Virus record (IMG/VR): IMGVR_UViG_3300020201_000458
Location: 1 to 64,000 of that record
Source of the DNA: a virus
DNA: 64,000 nucleotides
Reading direction: 5' to 3' (one strand)
Shown: positions 38,693 to 47,501 of the stretch, piece after piece
How positions within the stretch are numbered: position 1 is the stretch's first letter
Layout of the letters: each line of letters begins with the position of its first letter
Program-made: the position numbers and the translations under genes
Notes under the pieces: model-generated
Told to the model about the DNA's origin: nothing
The model's database searches: none
Seen by the model: the letters and a program-made list of their open reading frames with translations, nothing else

Positions 38693-39563
38693 CGCCACTG
38701 TCGGGGTGGTCGGTCATGGATTCGTGGGACAGGCGGTCGCAGAATTCTTCAAGGGAACGTGCGGAAACATCGTCATCAACGACAAGGCGAAACCGGAACT
38801 GGCGACCCTGAAGGAGGTCGTGACCCGGTCCGAACTGATCTTCGTCTGCGTCCCGACCCCGATGCGGAAGGACGGATCATGCTACACAGGGTTCGTGGAA
38901 GAGGTGATCGCGAACATCAAGACCACCGCCCAGGAGATCAAGAGGAATTTCGATTCCTTCGTGGTCGTGGTCAAGAGCACGGTCTACCCGGGATTCATCG
39001 AAGATATGCAGAGCAAGCATCTCCCGATGAGGCTGACCTTCTCTCCCGAGTTCATTACGGAGAAGAATAGCGTCGAAGACTTCAAGAAAACAAACAGGAT
39101 CATCGTAGGTGGGGATGAGGACGACGCGATGATTGTCCTGAAATACTTTCACGATGTTGATCCAAAAAGGATCGAGGATGGTCGACGCGTCCTTCTTCAG
39201 TGCAATCCAACAACGGCCGAGATGGTAAAACTCTATGCCAACGGGATTTTGACCGCGAAGGTCATTTTCTCGAACGAGGTCTACCAGATCTGTCAGAAGC
39301 TTGGAGTTGACTTCGAAGAGGTCAGGGCAATATCAGTCCTGGATACTCGAATCGGAACGGGGCATACTCTTGTCCCTGGCCCAGACGGCCAACTGGGATA
39401 CGGTGGTCACTGCTTCCCCAAAGACATCCAGAACCTCAGAGCTACAGCTCGGGTGTGCGAAGTTCCGGAGAAGCTATTTACCGCGATGATCGATCGCAAT
39501 GAAGAGCTGAGAGAGAAGAAGGACTGGCTAGATATGAAAGAACGGGCTGTCACGGAGAACTGA
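38640..39563 (+). CDS. Short UDP-glucose/GDP-mannose 6-dehydrogenase-like protein
   Basis: 307 residues. NAD motif VGVVGHGFVG, VKSTVYPG, SPEFITEKN, the substrate-binding AEMVKLYANGI and the catalytic GYGGHCFPKD (Cys258) are all present. Full-length family members are about 390-450 residues and carry a third, C-terminal nucleotide-sugar-binding domain; this one stops shortly after the central domain. It may work with a partner or on a different substrate. AGGAG ribosome site just before ATG. Confidence 0.86.
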   Translation: MPVDINSTDFMQTFKLADATVGVVGHGFVGQAVAEFFKGTCGNIVINDKAKPELATLKEVVTRSELIFVCVPTPMRKDGSCYTGFVEEVIANIKTTAQEIKRNFDSFVVVVKSTVYPGFIEDMQSKHLPMRLTFSPEFITEKNSVEDFKKTNRIIVGGDEDDAMIVLKYFHDVDPKRIEDGRRVLLQCNPTTAEMVKLYANGILTAKVIFSNEVYQICQKLGVDFEEVRAISVLDTRIGTGHTLVPGPDGQLGYGGHCFPKDIQNLRATARVCEVPEKLFTAMIDRNEELREKKDWLDMKERAVTEN

Positions 39564-39895
39564 TGCCTACGCTTGTCATGGACATGGATGGGACAATCTG
39601 CGAGCAGATGCATGGCGATGGGTATTTTATCGCCAGACCCATTCAATTCGTGATCGATAAAATGAGATCATACAAACTCAAGGGATGGGATATTGTAATC
39701 CACACCGCCCGTGGCATGGGACGTTATGATGGAAACATCGCTCGCATCGAGTTTGAGTTTCGTTACAAGACGGAGAAGTGGTTACGAGATCACGGCGTCC
39801 CATATGATAAGCTGATCTTCGGGAAGCCTGCCGGAGACATCTACGTGGATGACAAGGGGATAGTACCTGATGACTTTGCGACCAGAGACGCTTGA
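39563..39895 (+). CDS. HAD-family phosphatase
   Basis: 110 residues. DMDGT (Asp7, Asp9), IHTARG (motif II) and the C-terminal PAGDIYVDDKG acidic motif. The size and lack of a cap fit small HAD enzymes of capsule or heptose pathways. It could dephosphorylate the heptose bisphosphate step, as GmhB does (inference). Confidence 0.84.
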   Translation: MPTLVMDMDGTICEQMHGDGYFIARPIQFVIDKMRSYKLKGWDIVIHTARGMGRYDGNIARIEFEFRYKTEKWLRDHGVPYDKLIFGKPAGDIYVDDKGIVPDDFATRDA

Positions 39896-40370
39896 AAGTG
39901 AATCCTACAAAGAGCTTTGCGAATCGATTCGTGCTGAGGGTCGCAAGAAATATGGTTCCCAGGGGTACTCTCGAGTGGTCTTCGCTAATGGCGTCTTTGA
40001 TCTTCTTCATTTGGGTCACCTTTCTCTCCTGAACGAGTGTCGAATCTTGGCTGGTCCAAATGGCGCCGTTGTCGTCGGAGTGAATTCTGATGCGTCTGTG
40101 AAGAGGATCAAAGGTCCCAACAGACCCATCCTGGACGAGGTCACCCGGTGTTCCACTTTGATCTTCATGAAGCCGGTGGATCACGTCTTGACATTCGATG
40201 AAGACACCCCACTCGAACTGGTGGAAGTTCTCCGTCCTGACGTTATCGTCAAGGGATCTGAATACAGAAACAAGAAGGTCGTCGGTTCACACTTGGCTGT
40301 CGTGACGTACGTCGATAGTAAGGAAGGCATCTCGACGACCCAGCTGATCGAGAGGATCCGCAATGGATGA
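39870..40370 (+). CDS. Cytidylyltransferase-like nucleotidyltransferase (HldE C-domain-like)
   Basis: 166 residues. FANGVFDLLHLGHLSLL is the HxGH nucleotidyltransferase motif and VIVKGSEYRNKKVVGS the partner block, as in heptose-1-phosphate adenylyltransferase. It joins NMP to a sugar-1-phosphate. Directly upstream of the kinase that in many bacteria is fused to it as HldE. Confidence 0.86.
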   Translation: MTLRPETLESESYKELCESIRAEGRKKYGSQGYSRVVFANGVFDLLHLGHLSLLNECRILAGPNGAVVVGVNSDASVKRIKGPNRPILDEVTRCSTLIFMKPVDHVLTFDEDTPLELVEVLRPDVIVKGSEYRNKKVVGSHLAVVTYVDSKEGISTTQLIERIRNG

Positions 40371-41277
40371 ACCAAAAAAGATACTCGTGGTTGGTGATGT
40401 GATGATCGACAAGTACATCTTCGCCATGACTTCTCGTCAAGCTCCAGAGGCGCCAATACCGGTGTGGGACGAGGTGGCATATGAGCTCCGTCTCGGTGGA
40501 GCGGCCAACGTCGCTAACAACCTGAAGGCTCTGGGCGGGGATGAGGTCGAAGTCTATCTGGCGGGTATCGTTGGTTTGATCGACAAGAAGATGATCTCCC
40601 GGGCAGGCATCAACACAATCTTGTGCGCCGGCAATGAGTCGATGTACAAGACCAGGTACATCGACTCACACAGCAAGAAGCACATGTTCCGTGTCGACAA
40701 TATTCGGACATTCTCTCCAGAGTCTAAGACACATTTTCTCCGTTGCCTACAACACTTTCTCAGGGGTCACGTGTTCGATGCGGTCATCTTCTCCGACTAC
40801 GATAAAGAGACCATCAATCTTGACGTGATGGAGATCGTCATCCCCACTTCCAAATTGACTGTTGTAGACTCGAAGCGGACAGATCTTTCCATGTACAAGG
40901 GTGCGCAATTGCTCAAGATCAATGAATACGAGTATGCGACACAACTTTCTCGTGGTCCGTATCTCAACGTCGAGAGTCTGTTCGACTACGTTGTCGTAAC
41001 CCATGGCTCAAAGGGCGCTGAGCTACGGCAGCATGAAGTGACAAAGAGTGATGAGAGACGATACATGGTCCATAGCGAAAACTTCGCCGTCGACCCTGTG
41101 AATGTTCAAGACGTGACTGGATGTGGTGACACCCACACGGCAGCCATGACGTTTTCTTTATTGAAAAACCAGGACGTCCGCTTGGCTGTTCGATTCGCCA
41201 ATGCTTGCTCTAGGAATGTCGTACAGAAGTTTGGCACCAGCGTAAGTGATGTCAGCTTGGCTAGCATTGGTGTATAA
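40363..41277 (+). CDS. PfkB-family kinase (HldE N-domain-like)
   Basis: 304 residues. VVGDVMIDKYIF, RLGGAANVANNLKALGG and VTGCGDTHTAAM (catalytic Asp; GCGD instead of the usual GAGD) match heptose-7-phosphate kinases. Overlaps the nucleotidyltransferase gene, so the pair acts as a split HldE. Confidence 0.85.
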   Translation: MDEPKKILVVGDVMIDKYIFAMTSRQAPEAPIPVWDEVAYELRLGGAANVANNLKALGGDEVEVYLAGIVGLIDKKMISRAGINTILCAGNESMYKTRYIDSHSKKHMFRVDNIRTFSPESKTHFLRCLQHFLRGHVFDAVIFSDYDKETINLDVMEIVIPTSKLTVVDSKRTDLSMYKGAQLLKINEYEYATQLSRGPYLNVESLFDYVVVTHGSKGAELRQHEVTKSDERRYMVHSENFAVDPVNVQDVTGCGDTHTAAMTFSLLKNQDVRLAVRFANACSRNVVQKFGTSVSDVSLASIGV

Positions 41278-41297
41278 TGGGAATACATGAGGGGATT

Positions 41298-41468
41298 ATG
41301 AAACTTAGCGAAGACGTTTTGGTAGAGATCATCGACATCGTACGCCAGGGGATTGCCGAAGGAAAGGACATCTCTGAACTCTTGAGAAAGATGGAGCTCG
41401 GCGTGGAACCCGACAGCGAGCTCGGTCCAGACGACAAGATCTTTCTCGAAAAGAATCGAGCGTACTGA
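41298..41468 (+). CDS. Small acidic helical protein
   Basis: 56 residues from ATG 41298, which has GAGGGG upstream; ATG 41277 is the in-frame alternative. Helical and acidic (DVLVEIIDIVRQGIAEG). Overlaps the next start. Not recognised. Confidence 0.6.
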   Translation: MKLSEDVLVEIIDIVRQGIAEGKDISELLRKMELGVEPDSELGPDDKIFLEKNRAY

Positions 41469-41695
41469 TGCCGACGTACGTGTACGAATGCTTGAGCTGT
41501 CAGACTCGACTGGAGGTTGTCCAGAAGTTTGACGATCCGGCGCCGATGTGTGAAAGATGCGAGTCACACTCGACTGAGTGTCCTGACGGATGCTCCAACG
41601 TTCCGTATATGGAGAGGGTCATCGTCCCCGGGACATTCATTCTGAAGGGACGTGGCTGGGCCAAAGACGGATATTCTGTAGGGAAGAAGAAATGA
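41468..41695 (+). CDS. FmdB-type zinc-ribbon protein
   Basis: 75 residues. PTYVYECLSCQTRLEVVQKF and a second CERC pair match the FmdB/CxxC regulatory-protein zinc ribbon. Small FmdB-like proteins occur in many phages near late regulators; function not established. Confidence 0.8.
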   Translation: MPTYVYECLSCQTRLEVVQKFDDPAPMCERCESHSTECPDGCSNVPYMERVIVPGTFILKGRGWAKDGYSVGKKK

Positions 41696-42030
41696 TCGGA
41701 ATCATCATAGGAATCCTGTTGTTCTTGTCACTTGTGGCGAACGGCGTCATGATCTACATCTGCTGGAAGTTTGCCAGGCGACTCTTTCAGTTCGATGATC
41801 TCTTCGTCATGTTGACAGACGACATCGACGTTAATGCGCGCTACCTTGAGAAGCTGACCAATACTCCGCTTCTGGAGAACTCTCCCGAGATAGTCACGGC
41901 ACACAACAACATGAAGATAGTCGGACAGCGCTTGGACGAGTTCATCGTACGCATGGAAGAGATCACGGGCCGCGAGCTGCGGAAAAAAGACGGACTGGAA
42001 GTTGGCAAGAATCCACCAGTTATCAGCTAA
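41692..42030 (+). CDS. Membrane-anchored helical protein
   Basis: 112 residues from ATG 41692 (ATGA overlap). An N-terminal membrane helix (IGIIIGILLFLSLVANGVM) is followed by a long helical, partly coiled-coil cytoplasmic part. Unknown function. Confidence 0.7.
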   Translation: MIGIIIGILLFLSLVANGVMIYICWKFARRLFQFDDLFVMLTDDIDVNARYLEKLTNTPLLENSPEIVTAHNNMKIVGQRLDEFIVRMEEITGRELRKKDGLEVGKNPPVIS

Positions 42031-42039
42031 AGGGGAAAA

Positions 42040-42714
42040 ATGGCTCAATACTTTACAAAAGATACAGACAAGGCTCTCGCGGCATTCCTGGCAACTGATG
42101 AGGTCGCCGACAAACATGAGATTTTTGACAAGAAGATCAGACCGGCTTTCGAGAAACTTGTCGAGAATCTCATCTTCGTTTACGGATTCTACACCATTGA
42201 TGACGTGGAGACACTGAAGCGAGAGGGTTTGTCTAACCTGTACGAGATGATCCCGAAGTTCGATCCAAACAAGGGGACCAAGGGATTTTCTTACTTCAAT
42301 GTGGTTGCCAAGAACTGGTTTGTCCAGAAAACCCGAGAGCGGAACAGAAAGCACAGAATTGAAAGCGAGCTTCACACCGACTTGGACAACGAGTCTGCAC
42401 AGAGCGATCCGAACTTCTCCATCAGTCCGCACGAAGATCTCCTCGAAGACAAGGAACAGTGGATCAAGTTCTACGAGGCGATGGAATCGTGGAGAGACCA
42501 ACTGCCGAAGAAATCCGAACGGCAGGTCCTGGAAGCTGTCATCTTCCTCATGAGAAATCCTGACCTCGTCACTATTTATAACAAGAAGGCAGTATACCTC
42601 TATCTTAGAGAGTTGACAAACCTGAATACAAAACAGGTCGTCGTCAATCTGAAAAAGATCAAGGCCTTGTACAACGAGTGGCAGGAGAAGTACTGTTCAA
42701 CAGGGGAATCGTGA
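42040..42714 (+). CDS. Late-transcription sigma factor, T4 gp55-like
   Basis: 224 residues. A region 2-like core is visible: LIFVYGFYTIDDVETLKREG, then MIPKFDPNKGTKGFSYFNVVAKNWF, the pattern of T4 gp55 and homologues in large myophages. It binds host RNA polymerase core and directs it to late promoters. The adjoining baseplate genes are the expected targets. No TATAAATA-type late promoter could be confirmed by eye. Confidence 0.85.
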   Translation: MAQYFTKDTDKALAAFLATDEVADKHEIFDKKIRPAFEKLVENLIFVYGFYTIDDVETLKREGLSNLYEMIPKFDPNKGTKGFSYFNVVAKNWFVQKTRERNRKHRIESELHTDLDNESAQSDPNFSISPHEDLLEDKEQWIKFYEAMESWRDQLPKKSERQVLEAVIFLMRNPDLVTIYNKKAVYLYLRELTNLNTKQVVVNLKKIKALYNEWQEKYCSTGES

Positions 42715-43035
42715 TTGGGAAAACGGACAGACGATCTCTTCCAAGAGATTCTGAAGAATGTCAGGAACGATCGTGAGAAGCTCACGAAGGTCCGAGATAA
42801 CATCATCAGTGGGATGAACGGTATCGAGTTACAGATCGAACCGTTGGCAATGCTCGGCATCGCCGAGGCTGTTGGAAAACTATCGGACGTCTTGACTAAG
42901 CAAAACGCGCAACTGGTCGAATTGACAAAGGTGAGTGTCAAGGAAGACGCCCCCGAAGAGGATGCCGACGCAGATCGCGACAGCCTCTACGACGAGATCG
43001 AGTCTTCAGGATCGACCGATGAGAAGGTCAACTGA
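42715..43035 (+). CDS. Helical protein following the sigma factor
   Basis: 106 residues from TTG directly after the sigma stop. Mostly helix (LFQEILKNVRNDREKLTKV) with a very acidic C-terminus. Could be a transcription co-regulator or baseplate accessory; not recognised. Confidence 0.6.
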   Translation: MGKRTDDLFQEILKNVRNDREKLTKVRDNIISGMNGIELQIEPLAMLGIAEAVGKLSDVLTKQNAQLVELTKVSVKEDAPEEDADADRDSLYDEIESSGSTDEKVN

Positions 43036-43046
43036 GGAATCGGTGA

Positions 43047-43661
43047 ATGGGAATCGACTCCTTCACAAGAGACAATTTTCGTAGACCAGAGCGTGCCCTC
43101 CAGGAGTTCATCCGGAAGGGCACGCAGGGAATGTTTGTCGAACGTGACGAGCACACACCCTTCTTGTATCGAGCCCTTGTCATCGGGGTCGACGTCGAAG
43201 GTGGAAAACTCGAGAATCCAGACGCTTCTGGTGGTGGGTTATCACACAACGTCAATGGCAAGAAGTTTGACGTGCCGCCGCGCTCAGGACCGAAGAACCC
43301 ACAGAACAGCATTAAGGCTCGTATCTTGTCTGACGGGCTCGACAAGTTCGCCAAGGACGAAGACCTCCGTGTGTTTTGGCCGTTCTTTCCGGAGAACATG
43401 TCGGTGCCCATCAAGCCGGGCGAGCACGTGTACGTAATATTCGAGGATTCGCAGATGCAACACGGTCTGTGGATCTCCAAGATCCCGGGACACCAGGGTG
43501 TTAACTACGCGCCGGGCAAGGACTACTACAAGCCGACCCAAGGTGGTCTATCCAAGAAGTTCAACGACACTGCTGCCGTTTCGAGCGAAGAGAAGAAGTT
43601 CGACAAAGACACGGACGCAGCTGAAACAAAACCTGGTAACAAGTTGAGTTCGCTCTTCTGA
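43047..43661 (+). CDS. Baseplate hub / spike N-domain (T4 gp5 OB-fold-like)
   Basis: 204 residues. VFWPFFPENMSVPIKPGEHV, then YVIFEDSQMQHGLWISKIPG, is the OB-fold block seen at the start of gp5-like hub proteins. It should sit at the base of the tail spike. The following gene provides the needle-like part. Confidence 0.8.
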   Translation: MGIDSFTRDNFRRPERALQEFIRKGTQGMFVERDEHTPFLYRALVIGVDVEGGKLENPDASGGGLSHNVNGKKFDVPPRSGPKNPQNSIKARILSDGLDKFAKDEDLRVFWPFFPENMSVPIKPGEHVYVIFEDSQMQHGLWISKIPGHQGVNYAPGKDYYKPTQGGLSKKFNDTAAVSSEEKKFDKDTDAAETKPGNKLSSLF

Positions 43662-43670
43662 GGTCACTCC

Positions 43671-44459
43671 ATGGCCGCCGACGTCGTCGTTGAGGCAGTC
43701 CCCAAGTTTACACGTCGCTACGGTGATTATGTGTTTGAGGGATCCAACAACACCATCTTCATCATGGGAACAGATCGTGCCAAGGCTGGTCCGGCCGGTC
43801 TTGGCGATGGAAATGGTCACGTCGGTGCGGCCAACAAAGGCGCCGGCACAGCCACTATCCACATCATCGCAGGGCGCAATGGAAAAGATCCAGACATGAA
43901 GGACGACTCGTCCTTCCTATACCTCAGCAAAAAAACGAAGGCCGACACCAACCTTGCCATCACTGGAGTGGCTGGAGTGTCGACTGACGACAAGCCAAGC
44001 GCAATCTTGAAGTCTGACGTCATCCGGATCATTGGTCGCAAGGATCTCAAGATCTGCGTGAATGACGATGAGAAGCACTACATGTTCATGAATGGATCGA
44101 AGTTTAAGGTCGAGTTCAACACAAATGCGACCATCGAGATCGTCGACAAGAAGATCACGGTTAAGATGGGAAGTGATACGATAGTGATGGACGATAAGAA
44201 AGCAGTCGTTACTATTGACAAGACGATCCTGACAATGGACGGTAAGAAAGTGAAGATAGATTCTCCAAAGATACATTTGACTGGTGGTTGCGAAGAACCG
44301 TGGGATACTCTTTTCGATAAAATAGATACGTTTTGTACTGGGCATAATCACATGTCTGCAGTTGGTCCAACGACTCCAGTTCCGGCCGGTCCTACTGCGA
44401 AAATGGCTGCCGATGTTAAGACTGCCAAAGGTGGTTGGGATACAAAGGTTAAGAGCTGA
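43671..44459 (+). CDS. Baseplate spike protein with repeated beta structure
   Basis: 262 residues. The middle (about 110-210) is a run of short beta-strand repeats rich in Asp, Lys and Val (IRIIGRKDLKIC, IEIVDKKITVKMG, AVVTIDKTILTMDGKK), as in the triple beta-helix of gp5/VgrG-type spikes. The C-terminus has GHNHMSAVGPTTPVPAGP, a motif common at phage spike ends. Together with the preceding gene it forms the central spike. Confidence 0.8.
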   Translation: MAADVVVEAVPKFTRRYGDYVFEGSNNTIFIMGTDRAKAGPAGLGDGNGHVGAANKGAGTATIHIIAGRNGKDPDMKDDSSFLYLSKKTKADTNLAITGVAGVSTDDKPSAILKSDVIRIIGRKDLKICVNDDEKHYMFMNGSKFKVEFNTNATIEIVDKKITVKMGSDTIVMDDKKAVVTIDKTILTMDGKKVKIDSPKIHLTGGCEEPWDTLFDKIDTFCTGHNHMSAVGPTTPVPAGPTAKMAADVKTAKGGWDTKVKS

Positions 44460-45001
44460 TGCCGTTAAGTAAATCTTCTCTAAAATCAGCCTTGAAAGCC
44501 GCTTTCGAGAAACAATTAACTGCCACATCTGGTCCAACCCTTGTTCCGAATATCACTCCCGCCCTAGCTGCAGATTTGGGGAAAGCATATCACGATTATG
44601 CTTCCGATGCTAAGATCGGCGCAGCGAAGTTGTCCAGCAAAGGAACAGCTTCAGCTGTTGCTGGTGCTTTGACTGGAAATGATTACTTCGACGGATGGGA
44701 AGCTGGTACTAAAGCTTGGTGGGACGCCGCATCGGCCGATAGTGGAAACGGCGTGTACATCACTGGTGCGAAACCAAAATCGGCAGGGCTCTTAGGAGTT
44801 AAGGCCGATATTAGGAAGCTTCTTCCGAAGCCAGCGGGAGATCTTGAAGATCCTCCTGCGACTGAGCTCGATGATTTTTGCGGAAAGCTTGCTGACGTCT
44901 TAAATAAGTTTACGACCAAGATAGAAGTTCCTACTGACGATGATAACTCGGCAAAGTCTTCCGGTCCAACTCCGACATCTCCTGTACCGAAGGTCAGCTG
45001 A
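44459..45001 (+). CDS. Virion protein of unknown function
   Basis: 180 residues, start overlapping the spike stop (TGATG). Ala/Lys-rich, with helical N- and C-terminal parts and a Pro/Thr-rich end. Probably a baseplate accessory by position. Confidence 0.6.
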   Translation: MPLSKSSLKSALKAAFEKQLTATSGPTLVPNITPALAADLGKAYHDYASDAKIGAAKLSSKGTASAVAGALTGNDYFDGWEAGTKAWWDAASADSGNGVYITGAKPKSAGLLGVKADIRKLLPKPAGDLEDPPATELDDFCGKLADVLNKFTTKIEVPTDDDNSAKSSGPTPTSPVPKVS

Positions 45002-45027
45002 TATCCATTCGGTAAGAATCTAAGAGG

Positions 45028-45055
45028 TTGTCCTACTTATACGAGAGGACGACCC
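45028..45055 (+). promoter_or_regulatory. Hairpin covering the ribosome site of gp25
   Basis: GGTTGTCC pairs with GGACGACC (one G-T), the 3' arm including part of the AGAGGA ribosome site just before ATG 45056. It could dampen translation of the gp25 homologue; prediction only. Confidence 0.4.
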
Positions 45056-45451
45056 ATGGGCATTGGTTTCACACTTCCATTTTCTAAGTCGACAACTGAG
45101 GTCGGGTACTTCGAGACTACCTCGAGCGATATCGCCGCGGTCAAGGAAAACCTGAAGTCTCTCCTCCTCACGAACTGGGGAGAGAGAGTCAACCACTACT
45201 ACTTTGGTTGTAATTTCAAGGAGTTTCTTTTCGAGAACATCCATCCCGCCGAACTGAAATCGAGGATTGGTGAACGTGTCTTGAGCCAGGTAGAGACCTG
45301 GTTGCCGTTTCTGGCGATAGAGACTTTGAACGTCAACCTCACGGAAGACGACTCAAACCTCCCGGAGAATGCCGTAGGTATACGGATCGACTTTAAATTG
45401 GTCTCCAAGCCTGATCTTTCAAGTCGTCTTGAGATAGTCGTAGCACAATGA
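45056..45451 (+). CDS. Baseplate wedge protein, T4 gp25-like
   Basis: 131 residues. The gp25/GpW-like pattern is clear: ENLKSLLLTNWGERV, then NFKEFLFENIHP, and the ending IRIDFKLVSKPD. gp25 is a conserved, lysozyme-unrelated wedge component at the sheath-baseplate contact. Confidence 0.88.
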   Translation: MGIGFTLPFSKSTTEVGYFETTSSDIAAVKENLKSLLLTNWGERVNHYYFGCNFKEFLFENIHPAELKSRIGERVLSQVETWLPFLAIETLNVNLTEDDSNLPENAVGIRIDFKLVSKPDLSSRLEIVVAQ

Positions 45452-45463
45452 TGGAGAACTGAG

Positions 45464-47317
45464 ATGTCAATCGACTTCAAAGAACGTACGATCAAGTACG
45501 TAAACAAAGACTTCCAGAGCATCAAGCGCGACCTGATGAACTTCACTCAGGCCCACCACAGCGGTGTGTTCCAGGACTTCAATGAATCATCACCTGGCAT
45601 GGCCCTTCTGGAACTCGTGGCATACGTCGGAGACGTCCTCTCATTCTATCAGGATCAGCAGTTCGAGGAACTTCGTCATGAGTCTGCTCGGCAGATAGAG
45701 AACGTCACTTCATTTGCAAAGGCTCTCGGATATAGACCATCCGGGAAGAGATCTGCTCGTGGAATTGTTTCGATCTTTGCCGAGGTCCCAGCATCAAACG
45801 TTGGAGGAGCCAGAGTTCCAGACGATGCATACTCTCCGATCATGAGGAGAGGCTCAAAACTTCAGGGACCTGCCGGGAACATTTTCGAAACGTTATCAGA
45901 CGTGATCTTTAGCGCATCTGCTCCGTCTGACAATACTGATAGCAACCGGATGGTGACTGGATCTCAATTTGACGACACCACTGGACTTCCGACGCACTTT
46001 GCTCTACGCAAAGATGTGGAAGTCATTGCTGGTGAAACAAAGACTGAGACGTTTACGATCGACCAGTTCGAAGCTTTCCGCACGATCGAGCTTACCGAAG
46101 AGGACGTCATCGAGGTACTTTCCGTCGTCGACAGTGATGGAAACGAGTGGCTGCAGGTTGACTACCTCACACAGGAAGTGATCTTCAACGCTTCCAATAA
46201 CGACGGCTCTGACAGTCGCGTCGTACCCTACGTCCTAAAGCTCAAGGCGGTACCAAGACGCTTCATTATAGATCGTGAACCTACGAATAACAAGACGTCC
46301 TTGATCTTCGGTTCTGGCGACGGCGTGAACTTTGACGATGAGTTGATCCCGAACATCGCAGACTTCGCGCTGCCAATCTCTGGACGTCAAGCATTCTCTT
46401 CGTTCAACATCGATCCACAGAACTTTTTGAAGACAAGAACGCTCGGGCTTAGCCCGTTTAGCACGACACTGACCATCACCTACCGAGTTGGTGGCGGAAT
46501 TCAAACAAACGTTCCACCAGGTTCAATCAAGTCCGTCAGTGAAGCGATACTAGAGTTCACGTCGACAAACGTCGATCCTATCAGAAAGTCTGACGTCGTT
46601 GGATCTATAGAATGCCTGAACGTCAAGAAGACGGAAGGTGGAGCTCCGGAGGAGTCAATCTCTGAGATTAAGGCGAACAGTTCAGCTTTCTTTGCAGCTC
46701 AGGATCGCGTCGTCACCCGCGAAGACTACCTTGCTCGTCTCTTCTCGATGCCGTCCAAGTTTGGAAAGGTCGAGAAAGCTTTCGTCCGCAAAGACGTCGT
46801 CAACGACACGGCGCTGGACATCCACGTCCTCTCGAAAGATGAATTCGGTCACATGGCCCAAGCCACTGCGACACTTATCAACAACATCAAGCGGTATCTC
46901 GCCAAATATAGGATGCTGACAGACGGGGTGAACATCCTCCAGACTGACATCATAAACATCAAGGTAAACTTCGGAGTCGTGATCTCTCCCAAGTACAACA
47001 GGAATGAAGTCATAGCCAAGTGTCTTAGCGTCCTCAAGGACAATTTGGAAATCGATATGATGCAGATCGGACAACCTATTGTGATCTCAGATCTCATCAG
47101 TCAGTTACAGAACGTTGTCGGCGTCATTTCTGTTTACGACATCCAAATCAAGAATGTCTTCGGAATACTTGGAGGACTTGACTACACAGACAATGTTGGG
47201 AACTCCGTTCGCTTCGACGTCCAGTCTTGGACGCAGAACGGTATCCTCTACTGTCCAGAGAACGCGATTTTCGAAGTGAAGTATCCGATGAAGGACATCA
47301 ATGGAGAATCGAAATGA
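45464..47317 (+). CDS. Baseplate wedge protein, T4 gp6 / baseplate J-like
   Basis: 617 residues. N-terminal DFNESSPGMALLELVAYVGD, then LSFYQDQQFEE is diagnostic of gp6/J family wedges. gp6 dimers form the ring of the baseplate. It comes directly after gp25, the usual order. A decayed GIY-YIG element sits at its 3' end. Confidence 0.9.
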   Translation: MSIDFKERTIKYVNKDFQSIKRDLMNFTQAHHSGVFQDFNESSPGMALLELVAYVGDVLSFYQDQQFEELRHESARQIENVTSFAKALGYRPSGKRSARGIVSIFAEVPASNVGGARVPDDAYSPIMRRGSKLQGPAGNIFETLSDVIFSASAPSDNTDSNRMVTGSQFDDTTGLPTHFALRKDVEVIAGETKTETFTIDQFEAFRTIELTEEDVIEVLSVVDSDGNEWLQVDYLTQEVIFNASNNDGSDSRVVPYVLKLKAVPRRFIIDREPTNNKTSLIFGSGDGVNFDDELIPNIADFALPISGRQAFSSFNIDPQNFLKTRTLGLSPFSTTLTITYRVGGGIQTNVPPGSIKSVSEAILEFTSTNVDPIRKSDVVGSIECLNVKKTEGGAPEESISEIKANSSAFFAAQDRVVTREDYLARLFSMPSKFGKVEKAFVRKDVVNDTALDIHVLSKDEFGHMAQATATLINNIKRYLAKYRMLTDGVNILQTDIINIKVNFGVVISPKYNRNEVIAKCLSVLKDNLEIDMMQIGQPIVISDLISQLQNVVGVISVYDIQIKNVFGILGGLDYTDNVGNSVRFDVQSWTQNGILYCPENAIFEVKYPMKDINGESK

Positions 47318-47501
47318 ACGGGATCATTTATCACGCTTTCGATACGAGCACTGGATGACAGTTCTGAATGCTACTCCCGAAACTAGATTAAACATGTCTC
47401 GAGCTGCCTCTTTGCGGAAAGCTTCTCTTGAAACAAAAATGAAAATGTCATCTTCACAAAAAGCAAGAAGAGAGCGCGAGCAAATCGGAGAACGACTCTA
47501 A
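47314..47501 (+). pseudogene. GIY-YIG homing endonuclease remnant
   Basis: The first 14 codons (ATG 47314) read MNGIIYHAFDTSTG and stop, matching a GIY-YIG start. Another frame then gives ATPETRLNMSRAASLRKASL, then ETKMKMSSSQKARRERE, a NUMOD3-like tail ending at 47501. The catalytic middle has been deleted. Confidence 0.6.

Noticed and set aside
41278-43046. T4-type late promoters (TATAAATA) near sigma and baseplate genes
   Set aside because: I found no convincing match on the + strand; the sigma may use another motif.
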